DNA from: Tildeniella nuda ZEHNDER 1965/U140
Lineage (GTDB): Bacteria; Cyanobacteriota; Cyanobacteriia; Leptolyngbyales; Leptolyngbyaceae
NCBI GenBank assembly: GCA_019358895.1
Contig: JAHHIG010000014.1
Coordinates: 92,285 to 156,284 of the forward strand
Direction of reading: 5' to 3'
DNA length: 64,000 nucleotides
Part shown: in pieces, positions 55,604-64,000 of the stretch
Layout of the letters: each line of letters begins with the position of its first letter
Numbering within the stretch: position 1 is the first letter of the stretch
Translations under genes and position numbers: made by a program
Notes under the pieces: model-generated
Seen by the model: the letters and a program-made list of their open reading frames with translations, nothing else
Told to the model about the DNA's origin: nothing
Databases searched by the model: none

Positions 55604-55651
55604 CAAATTTCTCATTTATGACGCATACTGACTTAATTTAATATTTATAAA

Positions 55652-56224
55652 TTAATCTTTTCGTATCAATAGATTCCAGGAATCTTCAACATTCAATTCA
55701 AGTTCTCTATACTTTTTTGGCTCATATGTATACGTATCTAGCTTCAACAAAAGTTTATCTCTTTCTATTAATATATTTATCGAATTGTAACAGGTTTTTC
55801 TTAACTCTGAGAATTGTGTCTCCCTACTCTCCAGTGTAACTGTTTGCCCTTTACGAGTTGGGGTAGAAGTCGTAAGTGTAAAAGTTTCGGTTGGCATATC
55901 AGAGACATATATTTGACTCCGATCCCCAAAATTCACATAGCAACTATGTTCACCAATTTCAAAATAACCTGGCTTCCCAAGAAGCTTCTTTAATGCTTCC
56001 CTAATTCCCCCCAAATTTTCCTTAATTCTCTCGGTATTTTCGGGGTTTTTAAGTACAGGACTTCCAAGTAAATCACTAGCTTCTGTGCTAAATGATTCAG
56101 GGACACTTTTTTCACTAACTATTGGCAAAGATCTAGATAAGGCTGGATTTCCAGCTGTGCAAAAAATCGCGATAGTCGATATGTTAAATACAAGCAAATT
56201 TCCAAAAATTTTATATGAAATCAT
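55652..56224 (-). CDS. Secreted hypothetical protein, paralogue A
   Basis: The 190-residue protein has a signal-like hydrophobic N terminus (about 8-25). The mature part starts with VPESFSTEASDLLGSPVLKN and holds GEHSCYVNFGDR and LTTSTPTRKGQTVTLESRET-like strands. The same pieces occur in the next gene (MNESFSTEASDLFGTP, VGDRSCYINV, GQTVTLESEET). The two genes are a tandem duplication; both are AT-rich. Function unknown. Confidence 0.6.
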   Translation of the reverse strand: MISYKIFGNLLVFNISTIAIFCTAGNPALSRSLPIVSEKSVPESFSTEASDLLGSPVLKNPENTERIKENLGGIREALKKLLGKPGYFEIGEHSCYVNFGDRSQIYVSDMPTETFTLTTSTPTRKGQTVTLESRETQFSELRKTCYNSINILIERDKLLLKLDTYTYEPKKYRELELNVEDSWNLLIRKD

Positions 56225-56362
56225 ATTTTGTATTAGCTTTATTTTGAGTTAATTATAGCTAAAATAACTATAATTAAAATCTGTAGATAAACGAAGTCGC
56301 ATGAAATAGCTCAACAAAAGAATAATATTTGAATCCTTTCTAACCATTAACATCTTGGTAAA

Positions 56363-56926
56363 TTAATCTTTGTTTGTCAATTGATTCCAGTAATCCTCTC
56401 TATTTATTTCAAGATTTGAAGGCTGCTTGAATTGATGCCTATATAAATGTGGCGATAAAATATCATATTTTCTTATCACGTTTATTAATTTGTAACAGTA
56501 TTTTCTATGCTCTAAAAGAGCCGTTTCTTCACTTTCTAATGTAACGGTCTGCCCTTCACGCCTTGGAGTGGAAAGTGTAAATACAAAAGTTGGCACATCA
56601 AAGGTGTAAACACTGAACTCGACACTTGCTCCGACGCTTCCAGCTTTCACGTTGATATAGCAACTACGGTCACCAACTTCAATATTACTAAAGTACCAAA
56701 AATTTTTCATAAATTCAATTTGACGCTCTATCTCTGCTTGACCGTCCTGTGGAGTTCCGAACAAATCACTAGCTTCAGTACTAAAAGACTCGTTCATTTT
56801 CACTTCACTAACTAAAGTATTAGATAAAACTGATTTTCTGTTTGCACAAACAGTCACCACTACCAATGTGCTAATGATAAACGTGTTTCCAATTAGTTTA
56901 TACAATATGCTATTTCTGTTACTCAT
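56363..56926 (-). CDS. Secreted hypothetical protein, paralogue B
   Basis: The 187-residue protein is a copy of the gene before it: same signal-like N terminus, FSTEASDLFGTP, a conserved Cys in DRSCYIN, and REGQTVTLESEETALLEHRK, with a second Cys in HRKYCYK. The middle differs by a short insertion (KAGSVGASVEFSVY). Two conserved Cys suggest a disulfide in the periplasm. It is separated by 138 bp from paralogue A and lies downstream of the CHAT gene on the same strand. Confidence 0.6.
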   Translation of the reverse strand: MSNRNSILYKLIGNTFIISTLVVVTVCANRKSVLSNTLVSEVKMNESFSTEASDLFGTPQDGQAEIERQIEFMKNFWYFSNIEVGDRSCYINVKAGSVGASVEFSVYTFDVPTFVFTLSTPRREGQTVTLESEETALLEHRKYCYKLINVIRKYDILSPHLYRHQFKQPSNLEINREDYWNQLTNKD

Positions 56927-57176
56927 TGATGATAGCTTTTGATATCGTATTTTAACTGAATTGCTCTCGACAGTAGTTGAAAAGTTCTTGATAATCTGAA
57001 ATGCTCAAAGTCTCTTTTTCACTGTTTTTTACGATGTGCATTCCAGTTTTGTTATCCTGAAGAGACTGGTAGGAACCTGAAGCATTTTGGTTTCTCGCTG
57101 AAGTTTGAGAGCCTGAGCGTAATGTAGTGAAGCCAAGGATTAGAAAGCGTTTTTGCAGAAGGGGATGCTCCCGTCT

Positions 57177-60100
57177 TTACTTCCACTCACCTTGAAGTAT
57201 AAAGGGTGCCCAATAGTAAGGGTTCTGCCAATGTGGTTGTTTTAGCACTTCAAGTTGTGCCTTACGTAAGGCTTTTGATGGGGAGAGATTTTCTTTTAAG
57301 ATGCCCTGATAAAATTGATTCATTAATGCTACGGTTGCATCGTCGTCTACACTCCATAAGCTTACGACGACTCGCTTCGCTCCAGAATACATCAAGCCAC
57401 CAGCTAAGCCCATTAAACCTTCTCCTCTAATCTGTTTACCTAATCCTGTGCGACACCCACTTAAAACAACAAGTTCAGAAGACAGCTGCAAGTTAAAAAC
57501 ATCTGGTGCAGATAGTAAACTTCGTTGAATGCTTCCCCTATCGTTGATGGCAGATAGAAGCATACCAGAGCGCTCTGGTTTTTCAGCATCTAAAATGCCG
57601 TGAGTCGCAATATGAATCAGCCGATATTGATTTAGTTCTAACGCAAGAATATCGCGGCGATTAGCAGAAAAACCAGAATATTGAACCTGACTTTTGGGTG
57701 TTACAAGAGACCCTATCTGGTCAGCTTCATTTTGAGTATTAGGTAGTCTTGGAAAAAGCTGCTCTGCAAAAGAAGAATTAGCTTGATAATTACCCGGCAA
57801 AGAACGTTGACTGGTTTGATTGCTGAGTTCAGCTAATTTCTCTTTAGCTCGCTCATCTTCAGAACCAAAGACTGGATCTGTCACAACAGCTAGTGTTTTA
57901 AAAGATAAAGATTCTTTAGAGACATTGTTTCTAAGTATGCTAAAAATCGAGGCAGAGGGAAGCATTACTATTTCATGCTCAGCTAATAGAGGCTTAGAAG
58001 AGACTGAGTTGAAATCTGGAAGTGCACCAAAGGGAATATACTGCAAAGCCCCATCTGCTACAACTATTAAACGTTTGTTATCCAATTGGTTAGCAACTTG
58101 CCCCAAAAGCATTTGACTTAGATCATTACCAACCTTAGCTGCTTTATTAGTTCTAACTGCCAAACTGGGAACAGTCATGAAGTCATAAAATTGCCTAACT
58201 AGCGTTTCAATCTCTGTACGCTTGGGAAGTTCATAGCTAGAAATTCTAGTTTTACTTACTACCCACAAGTAACTACGCTCTTCACCAAGTGCATACTCCA
58301 AAAGGATACTATCACCATCCAATATTTGTTGCTGAATGGTAGATAAGCGAGGAGTCACTCCTAAGTTTACATATCGAGCGTCAGAGAAATTTGGAGCTTT
58401 AGCTTTTGAGACATAACGATCGCGTCGATTCAAAATGGCTAGCAAGCTTCGGTTTTTAGATTGCTCGTTGGCTTGAAATGCTTGCACCATGTATCCATGT
58501 GACGGAAATTGCTTGTGCAATTGCATAAGCAAATCCACATAAAAATCATAGAAGTTTTGCTTTGCAGAAAAATAAGAAGCGAGGCTAATGTAATATTTGA
58601 ATTTACGCTGTTCATCTGTAGAGCTTAAGGAAGAGGTGCTTGCATTAGGAGAAGGTTCCTGCTCGATCAGTTGAATTGCGGTTTCAATTTGATTTTTAGC
58701 TGCGTAAAGTTGGTTAAGATCCCGCTTGACGTGTGCAATCCCTAGATGAGTATTTGCTTCTTCCAACTGATTGCCTAATCCACTCCAAATTATTAATGCT
58801 TGATTATAGCTATCCAATGCTTGCTGATATTGAAAGAGGCTATGGTAAACTTTACCAATAGAATAAAGAGCAGAAGCTTTACTGCTCGCCTCTCCTTCAA
58901 TTTGTAGTAAATTCAACGCTTGTTGATAAGCAATTAGTGCTTCTTGATTTTTATTAGAATCCGCTAATATATCACCAATAGCCTTGAAAACAAGAGCCTT
59001 TGCTGAACGAGCCAACGTAGTTAGCATATCTTTAATCTTATTTACATCACTAGCTTGTTCTTCAGACTCAGGATTAATTTCAGATATATTGAGGTATTGT
59101 AGCTTTTGAAGTGCCTGTTGGTAAATTTCAAGTGCCTTCTGTTTCTCACCTAAATCATTATATTTTTCACCTAAACTATAAAAGCTCAAGCCTAAAAATT
59201 GATCGAAAAAAGTATTTTCTAGTTTCTGAAAGAGCTTTGACCTATCTGGTTGAGTTTCTTTATCTATCTTGGTTTCTTTAATAATGTGAACATATTGATC
59301 TAGAAAAGCGACCATTGGTTGATTGATATCTTGATCAAAAATAGACGGGATAAAGCTAACAAATATTTTCAGCATTGTATTAGAATCAAAGCCTTCATCT
59401 GAACCGAAATTCTTATCGGTCAAATCTTTAAATAAATCAGTAAGAATTCTTTGCGCTTGATTGATATAATCACGTGCTATTTCCTTTTCTCCTAGATCAG
59501 AATATGTAGAGCTTTTGAACAGAATGGAAACGATCTTTAAGAGAATTATATTTTCCTTGTTTTCGTTACTTTTACCATTAGATTCCACACTATTTATTAG
59601 AGAGAAGCTTTGCTGATTTAAATCAAGCGCTTGTTGATAATCTCCGAGGAATCGGTAGGTGTCACCTAATTCTAGAAGTATATTAATTTCAAATAAATAT
59701 TTCTCCTGTGGGGTTAGCTGATTCTGTCCACAAGCTTGCATTGTCTCTTTGCCCTGTGTAAAAATATCACAATCTTGAAGATTTTTAGTTTTATCTGCTG
59801 ATGCATTAATAGAGTTATCTTTAGATCTAACAATGCTTAGCGCACGATTGTAGGCATCGATTGAATTTGAATACTCACCTACCCTTTTGTATACACTTCC
59901 TAATCTATAAAATGCCTCAATTTCCATTTTGACATCTTTTTTTGGTTGAGAAATTTTAATTATTTCTTGATTAGCTTTAACTACTTCTTCTACTGAACTA
60001 ATGGGTGCCTCTTGTGATACATATTGTCTGCTGATACCCTGTAAATTCTCGTTTAATTTTGATAAAGGTTCCTTTTCTTCGACGTTAACTTGAACGATAA

Positions 60101-61067
60101 CTTTCTTAGGATCTAAACCTAGATTCCAGGAAATCTTAATATCATTAAAACCTCTTGATTTTTTTATTCTTTTTATATCTTTTATCGCCTTATTTATATT
60201 GAATACTTCTCCTCGTTTAAGTCGAAAATCATGGACAATTAAAAGCTTAGGAGTTTTGCCCTGAATGATTTTTCCATTCTGAGTATTAAAGCTTAAACCG
60301 CTAATAATTTTAACGAATTGAACTTGAATATCTTCGATAATACCCTCTGCAACTTCTAAGGTCACTGTGCCATCATCAGAAATTTTAGGTGCCTCAACGA
60401 ATTGCACTAAGACATAACCATTATCTTGATACCACTTTTTAAGTGCTTTTATTCCTTCTTGTAAATTTATCAAATTTAATGTGTTGCCATATTGGCTTTG
60501 AAAAGCCTCTTTTATTATTTTTTTAGGTAAGATTCGACTGTTGGTATTAACTAACTTTAAAGTTGGGTTTAGCTTAATTTTGAAGGTTACTCTTACTCCT
60601 GATGGCGTGTTTTCTGGAATTGCTTTAACATTAGAAAAATAACCTGTTAAAAAGATCGCGTTAATATCTTTTTCTAGCAAAGAGTGCGTACTTATTCCAC
60701 CTGATTTTGTTTGAATAATATTCAAGATTTTCTGTTGTAATTCACCTTCTACTCCAGTAATCACAACTTCAGAAATTAGCACTTTAGGCTCTGGCTTGTC
60801 ATTAGATTCAGTAGGTATGGATAGCTGTTTAGTGGCTACAACGGTAGAAGCTGCTGTTGGAAAATCTAGGGGCACTGGAGACAGATGTTCTATCACTGGA
60901 ATTTCTAGATAAGGTAATACTAGGTTTCCACTTTTTTGTTGAGCAATCGTAACTTTGCTAGATAGACATAAGGAAAAACTTAAAAGTATTACAATGCTAA
61001 AGCGTGTAATTCGATGGGAGATGAACCTTAGAAATGAATGTTTTAGTGAAGAGAGTTGTTTAAACAT
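57177..61067 (-). CDS. POTRA-TPR-CHAT fusion protein
   Basis: The 1296-residue protein has an N-terminal signal or anchor (about 18-42). Three POTRA-like domains follow (about 95-330), typical of Omp85 assembly proteins but not followed by a beta barrel. A tetratricopeptide region (about 375-800) carries repeated ALDLNQQSFSL- and ALEIYQQALQKL-like units. The C-terminal CHAT protease domain (about 960-1295) has its His in LIHIATHGILD near 1154 and Cys in LVVLSGCRTGLG near 1204, so it may be active. POTRA domains joined to a CHAT protease are unusual. It is followed by a DUF928 gene and a CHAT-CHASE2 gene upstream on the same strand. Function unknown. Confidence 0.8.
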   Translation of the reverse strand: MFKQLSSLKHSFLRFISHRITRFSIVILLSFSLCLSSKVTIAQQKSGNLVLPYLEIPVIEHLSPVPLDFPTAASTVVATKQLSIPTESNDKPEPKVLISEVVITGVEGELQQKILNIIQTKSGGISTHSLLEKDINAIFLTGYFSNVKAIPENTPSGVRVTFKIKLNPTLKLVNTNSRILPKKIIKEAFQSQYGNTLNLINLQEGIKALKKWYQDNGYVLVQFVEAPKISDDGTVTLEVAEGIIEDIQVQFVKIISGLSFNTQNGKIIQGKTPKLLIVHDFRLKRGEVFNINKAIKDIKRIKKSRGFNDIKISWNLGLDPKKVIVQVNVEEKEPLSKLNENLQGISRQYVSQEAPISSVEEVVKANQEIIKISQPKKDVKMEIEAFYRLGSVYKRVGEYSNSIDAYNRALSIVRSKDNSINASADKTKNLQDCDIFTQGKETMQACGQNQLTPQEKYLFEINILLELGDTYRFLGDYQQALDLNQQSFSLINSVESNGKSNENKENIILLKIVSILFKSSTYSDLGEKEIARDYINQAQRILTDLFKDLTDKNFGSDEGFDSNTMLKIFVSFIPSIFDQDINQPMVAFLDQYVHIIKETKIDKETQPDRSKLFQKLENTFFDQFLGLSFYSLGEKYNDLGEKQKALEIYQQALQKLQYLNISEINPESEEQASDVNKIKDMLTTLARSAKALVFKAIGDILADSNKNQEALIAYQQALNLLQIEGEASSKASALYSIGKVYHSLFQYQQALDSYNQALIIWSGLGNQLEEANTHLGIAHVKRDLNQLYAAKNQIETAIQLIEQEPSPNASTSSLSSTDEQRKFKYYISLASYFSAKQNFYDFYVDLLMQLHKQFPSHGYMVQAFQANEQSKNRSLLAILNRRDRYVSKAKAPNFSDARYVNLGVTPRLSTIQQQILDGDSILLEYALGEERSYLWVVSKTRISSYELPKRTEIETLVRQFYDFMTVPSLAVRTNKAAKVGNDLSQMLLGQVANQLDNKRLIVVADGALQYIPFGALPDFNSVSSKPLLAEHEIVMLPSASIFSILRNNVSKESLSFKTLAVVTDPVFGSEDERAKEKLAELSNQTSQRSLPGNYQANSSFAEQLFPRLPNTQNEADQIGSLVTPKSQVQYSGFSANRRDILALELNQYRLIHIATHGILDAEKPERSGMLLSAINDRGSIQRSLLSAPDVFNLQLSSELVVLSGCRTGLGKQIRGEGLMGLAGGLMYSGAKRVVVSLWSVDDDATVALMNQFYQGILKENLSPSKALRKAQLEVLKQPHWQNPYYWAPFILQGEWK

Positions 61068-61088
61068 AAAAGCTATTCGCCTGAAATT

Positions 61089-61895
61089 TTAAGGGTTTGG
61101 AGGAGCGACTTCATTTGAGGTTTTATCTGGAAGGATATAGACAACCCATTTCTGTATGGAAGACTCAGGCAACCCTAGTTGTTGCTGTAGCAACTTCCAG
61201 CTTGTTTGAAGATCTGTATCTTGAGTGGTTGTCTTGCCAAGCTCTGCGAAAGCTGTCATTGCTTCATACCATAAACCTTCCTCAGCATATAGAGCAAAAG
61301 CATCTTGAAGAGAAGCCGTCTGCAATTTTCTTTTTAAAGAGTCACTGATAGGAACCTTTTCTAATGATCCATTTACTGTGGCATCACCTGCCCGATTGAG
61401 TGGGTTACAAATGACAGAAAATACCCACTGATAATGCTTTCCATTCTTCAAAGGCGATGCAGTCGGGGGCAGCTTTAAACTGACTAAACCTGGTTGCTGA
61501 GACAATGGAAAAGTTGCAGTATGAACATCATTCTCATTTTCATCAATGATGACAAACTCAGCTTGTCGTCGAGCGGCTGGTAGGTATGGCACATAAAACC
61601 AAAATACAGGGCGCTCAGAAATTGTTTTCTCAACAAAGGAGTCACCTTTTTGATTGAATGGCACGATCGCGACTAATGGATCGGACACATTAGGACAACG
61701 GTCTCGCCGCGCTCCGCCCCGTTGTCGCCCTTTGGCAGCTCCCTGTGGGCGTGAGCCTGTAAAGAAACGCTGAATACGCCCAGATAAATCAATGCCTGAC
61801 ACTGGTGGAATTTCATGAAGTGTGAAGGTTGTGAGCGTTAATAGACTCACAAAAATCCAAGTGACAGTGCACTTAGAGACTCGCTTCTTAAACAT
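61089..61895 (-). CDS. DUF928 protein
   Basis: The protein (about 268 residues) starts at MFKKRVSKCT. A longer in-frame start would reach 123 bases into the next gene. A hydrophobic N terminus (about 10-30) suggests secretion. The DUF928 core includes PVFWFYVPYLPAARRQAEFV and LKNGKHYQWVFSVICNP. A C-terminal helical part (EGLWYEAMTAFAELG) ends the protein. DUF928 proteins are common beside CHAT-CHASE2 genes in cyanobacteria. The gene is 2 bp from the CHAT-CHASE2 gene and 21 bp before the POTRA-TPR-CHAT gene, so all three form an operon. Confidence 0.75.
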   Translation of the reverse strand: MFKKRVSKCTVTWIFVSLLTLTTFTLHEIPPVSGIDLSGRIQRFFTGSRPQGAAKGRQRGGARRDRCPNVSDPLVAIVPFNQKGDSFVEKTISERPVFWFYVPYLPAARRQAEFVIIDENENDVHTATFPLSQQPGLVSLKLPPTASPLKNGKHYQWVFSVICNPLNRAGDATVNGSLEKVPISDSLKRKLQTASLQDAFALYAEEGLWYEAMTAFAELGKTTTQDTDLQTSWKLLQQQLGLPESSIQKWVVYILPDKTSNEVAPPNP

Positions 61896-61897
61896 AG

Positions 61898-64000
61898 CTA
61901 CTTTGCAATAGAAGAAGGTATTGAAAACAATGGTTGGTTTACTGGGCGGTAGACGATACAAAGCACAACCCCCCCAGTTATAAAGAATGCAAATGCCGAT
62001 GGCAAAAACGGTAGCCAAAGGTTAAACCAGCTAAAGCTGCTCAAACTCATCACATAAAGAACCAGTAGGCTGCTTATAGCTGAGATCCCAACCTTTCTCC
62101 AGGAAGTTCTGAACTGATAAATCAGATAAGCACCGCTCGCAGACCACCCCAAAATCCACAGATACTCAATCCATTGTGGAAATACTATAATCAGATAACG
62201 CTGATTCTGAACTGCACTCAATACTTGACTAATCATGTGTGCCTGTACAACTACCCCAGAAAGAGTACCATAGGGCGTATTCCAGTCATCGCTAATTGCA
62301 ACCTTAGCGGTAATTCCAATTAAAACAATTTTGTCCCGCACGTCTTGTTTAGAAACCCGGTTTTTGAGCACATCTTCAACCGTAACAAGCTTGGCGATCG
62401 CCTCTGGATTTGAACCAACTGCTCGATAATTTAATAAAAGTTGGTAACCAGACGAATCGATATCTTGATACCCACCTGTAAAGGGTTGAATATGAGAAAA
62501 CGTAAAATTGCCGATCTTTAATAATTCTCCAGATGTGAAGGGAGCTTGATAAGCGAACTTGCTAGCATTCTCCAAGTCTAGGTAGCGTCTAGCCAGCACC
62601 AAGCTAAATGATTCCTTTGCAATGCACTGCGTGTTAGCCATTGTGTCTTGCGCAATCAAATACCGACGCACAACCTGATCTTGATCCTCAATAAAGTCAC
62701 TAAAGCCTACTCGCTCCAGTGGTACTTCTGGTGGAGGTGATATACCAGCCCTTTTTTCCTTACCTTCCTCGTCAGTTTCAGGCACTTTACACACAGTGAA
62801 GAAGCGATCGTTTTTAAGACGTGCGATTAATCCTAATTCACTATCTACTGCCTTAAAATCTCGATACAAATCAAAGCCAATTAGACGTGGTTGGAGTTTT
62901 TCTAGTTTTTGCAAAAGTTGATTGACCGTAGCTTCCTTTAGTGTTCCTTGACCTTGTTCGTTACGTTTGACCTGTTCAGTCAAATCATTATCGGTTACTT
63001 GAACAATTAACAATCGCGAATCAGGTCCTTCGTTGATTAAGCGATACCGAATTAGGTGATCATAGTTTTTTAGTTCTAATGACTGAAAAGCACCTAAAAA
63101 GCGAAATACCAGTAAAATGGTTGTAACGGCAACGCTGACGCTTGCCAGCCCTTTACAAGTCAGTTTTCGCAAGCGTTCTTGGGACGAAATCTGAAACAGT
63201 TGACCACCTACATTATCTCGCCATCGTAAATAGAGAACCGGACGAAACCATTGCTGAGTGGATAAACCCATTGCCTCGCGTCCTTGACTAATTGCCAGCG
63301 CTAGGGAGTTCTTCTGACCCAGCGATCTATAAAACTGCTCAGCGAACTTAGCTGCACTTTCAACCAAAACTGAGTATTGCATGGCAACAACCGCAGGCAC
63401 TCGTTGGCTGATCAAGTTCTGGGCGATGCCATTGAACACAGAATCCCCACTGACGGACATCCCTGATTGGCAGGCAGTCAGCACAGCCAAAGTGATGCCA
63501 TGGGAAGATGTTGCGTGATCGCCAGCACTGGCAGCTTGTAGAAGCAGTCCAAACTCTTCGGCACTCACATAGTCCGGTCCACTCTGCTCATTCTCAAATG
63601 CCAGATATCCTTGGGCTTCAGGGAGTGGGGTGCTACAAACGCGACAGTATTCAACTTTGATTCCCTTATGCATTGTGCAGCAGGCTTGATTGGGGCAGCG
63701 CTTACCAAACAATCCATGCCCATCAAAATGAACTATATGCGGAGCTTCGGTTCCTTGATGCTCGGTTAAATAAGCCCGTAAACATCCAACCGTTGAATAT
63801 TCAGGTTGGTGAAGCTTGACATGCCCTTGTGTCTGAGCTTTCTGTAATCCTTGAAAAATAGCTTTCTGTTCCTGATTCGAGAGCTTTTTTAATCCCTGTT
63901 CAGCATCAAATGCAGCTGAGGAAACTAGCAAAACATTGATCTTTTCGGTAAGTGGTAAGTTGGGTGGGGCTGACTCATAGGCGATATAACGGGAGAAAGT
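61898..64000 (-). CDS. CHAT-CHASE2 membrane protein, 5' end outside the window
   Basis: The frame is open to the right edge; residues before the first internal start read TEKINVLLVSSAAFDAEQ, a typical CHAT opening strand, so the true N terminus lies outside. In the visible part, the CHAT domain has the His in HFDGHGLFG and the Cys in LTACQSGMS. A Cys-rich insert (CPNQACCTMHKGIKVEYCRVC) could bind zinc. A membrane segment (VSVAVTTILLVFRFLGAFQS) precedes the CHASE2 sensor, which contains DHLIRYRLINEGPDSRLLIV. Three C-terminal membrane segments follow, so the protein senses outside and signals by proteolysis inside. It is the first visible gene of the operon with DUF928. Confidence 0.85.
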   Translation of the reverse strand, partial: TFSRYIAYESAPPNLPLTEKINVLLVSSAAFDAEQGLKKLSNQEQKAIFQGLQKAQTQGHVKLHQPEYSTVGCLRAYLTEHQGTEAPHIVHFDGHGLFGKRCPNQACCTMHKGIKVEYCRVCSTPLPEAQGYLAFENEQSGPDYVSAEEFGLLLQAASAGDHATSSHGITLAVLTACQSGMSVSGDSVFNGIAQNLISQRVPAVVAMQYSVLVESAAKFAEQFYRSLGQKNSLALAISQGREAMGLSTQQWFRPVLYLRWRDNVGGQLFQISSQERLRKLTCKGLASVSVAVTTILLVFRFLGAFQSLELKNYDHLIRYRLINEGPDSRLLIVQVTDNDLTEQVKRNEQGQGTLKEATVNQLLQKLEKLQPRLIGFDLYRDFKAVDSELGLIARLKNDRFFTVCKVPETDEEGKEKRAGISPPPEVPLERVGFSDFIEDQDQVVRRYLIAQDTMANTQCIAKESFSLVLARRYLDLENASKFAYQAPFTSGELLKIGNFTFSHIQPFTGGYQDIDSSGYQLLLNYRAVGSNPEAIAKLVTVEDVLKNRVSKQDVRDKIVLIGITAKVAISDDWNTPYGTLSGVVVQAHMISQVLSAVQNQRYLIIVFPQWIEYLWILGWSASGAYLIYQFRTSWRKVGISAISSLLVLYVMSLSSFSWFNLWLPFLPSAFAFFITGGVVLCIVYRPVNQPLFSIPSSIAK

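Overview
The window looks like part of a large cyanobacterial plasmid or plasmid-like element. The signs are frequent HIP1 octamers GCGATCGC (for example 3851-3858 and 10755-10762), cyanobacteria-typical families (DUF4058, DUF928, caspase-GUN4, CHAT-CHASE2, POTRA/TPR/CHAT, pentapeptide proteins), a ParA/ParB partition cassette, a plasmid-type tyrosine recombinase, an iteron origin and a conjugation-type secretion cluster. I see no rRNA, tRNA, CRISPR array or core-metabolism gene. A filamentous Leptolyngbya-like host is an inference only.

Layout. 0-3.6 kb: the tail of a possible subtilase, then parB, parA and an integrase, with two copies of a perfect 24-bp palindrome as candidate partition sites. 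3.8-5.8 kb: a tightly overlapping DUF4058 operon of unknown role. 5.8-10.3 kb: a helicase plus DUF1837-like nuclease pair that fits Hachiman antiphage defence. 10.5-21.5 kb: one minus-strand type IV secretion operon with parts resembling VirB2, VirB3/B4, VirB5, VirB6, VirB8, VirB10 and VirB9. 21.7-23.6 kb: a small effector-associated protein and a caspase-GUN4 protein. 23.8-27.1 kb: a 1095-residue protein with the DFDGD catalytic signature of double-psi-barrel RNA polymerases. 28.7-31.0 kb: an AT-rich pair, a MboI/DpnII-like nuclease and an ATPase, possibly an undescribed defence system.

31-39 kb and 41.8-55.5 kb: a self-encoded replisome. It comprises a family A DNA polymerase, a primase-DnaB-type helicase fusion, a 22-bp iteron origin, a putative initiator, a Dda/RecD-like helicase, a sliding clamp (DnaN) and clamp-loader subunits DnaX and HolA. 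An intact-looking IscB nuclease with its guide-RNA region sits between dnaX and holA. An 11-unit, exactly 21-bp-period repeat array lies next to a small ribbon-helix-helix-like gene at 39 kb.

45-50 kb: a signalling/conflict island with a CAP-domain secreted protein, a STAND ATPase and its effector-associated partner. The last two are in different frames joined by what looks like a full -1 ribosomal frameshift signal. The island is flanked by 45-bp direct repeats derived from the end of a GNAT gene. 55.6-64 kb: two paralogous secreted proteins, a POTRA-TPR-CHAT protein, a DUF928 protein and a CHAT-CHASE2 protein that runs off the right edge.

The most notable items are the DFDGD polymerase, the frameshift signal, the iteron-driven hybrid replisome, the nuclease-ATPase cassette and the 21-bp repeat array.
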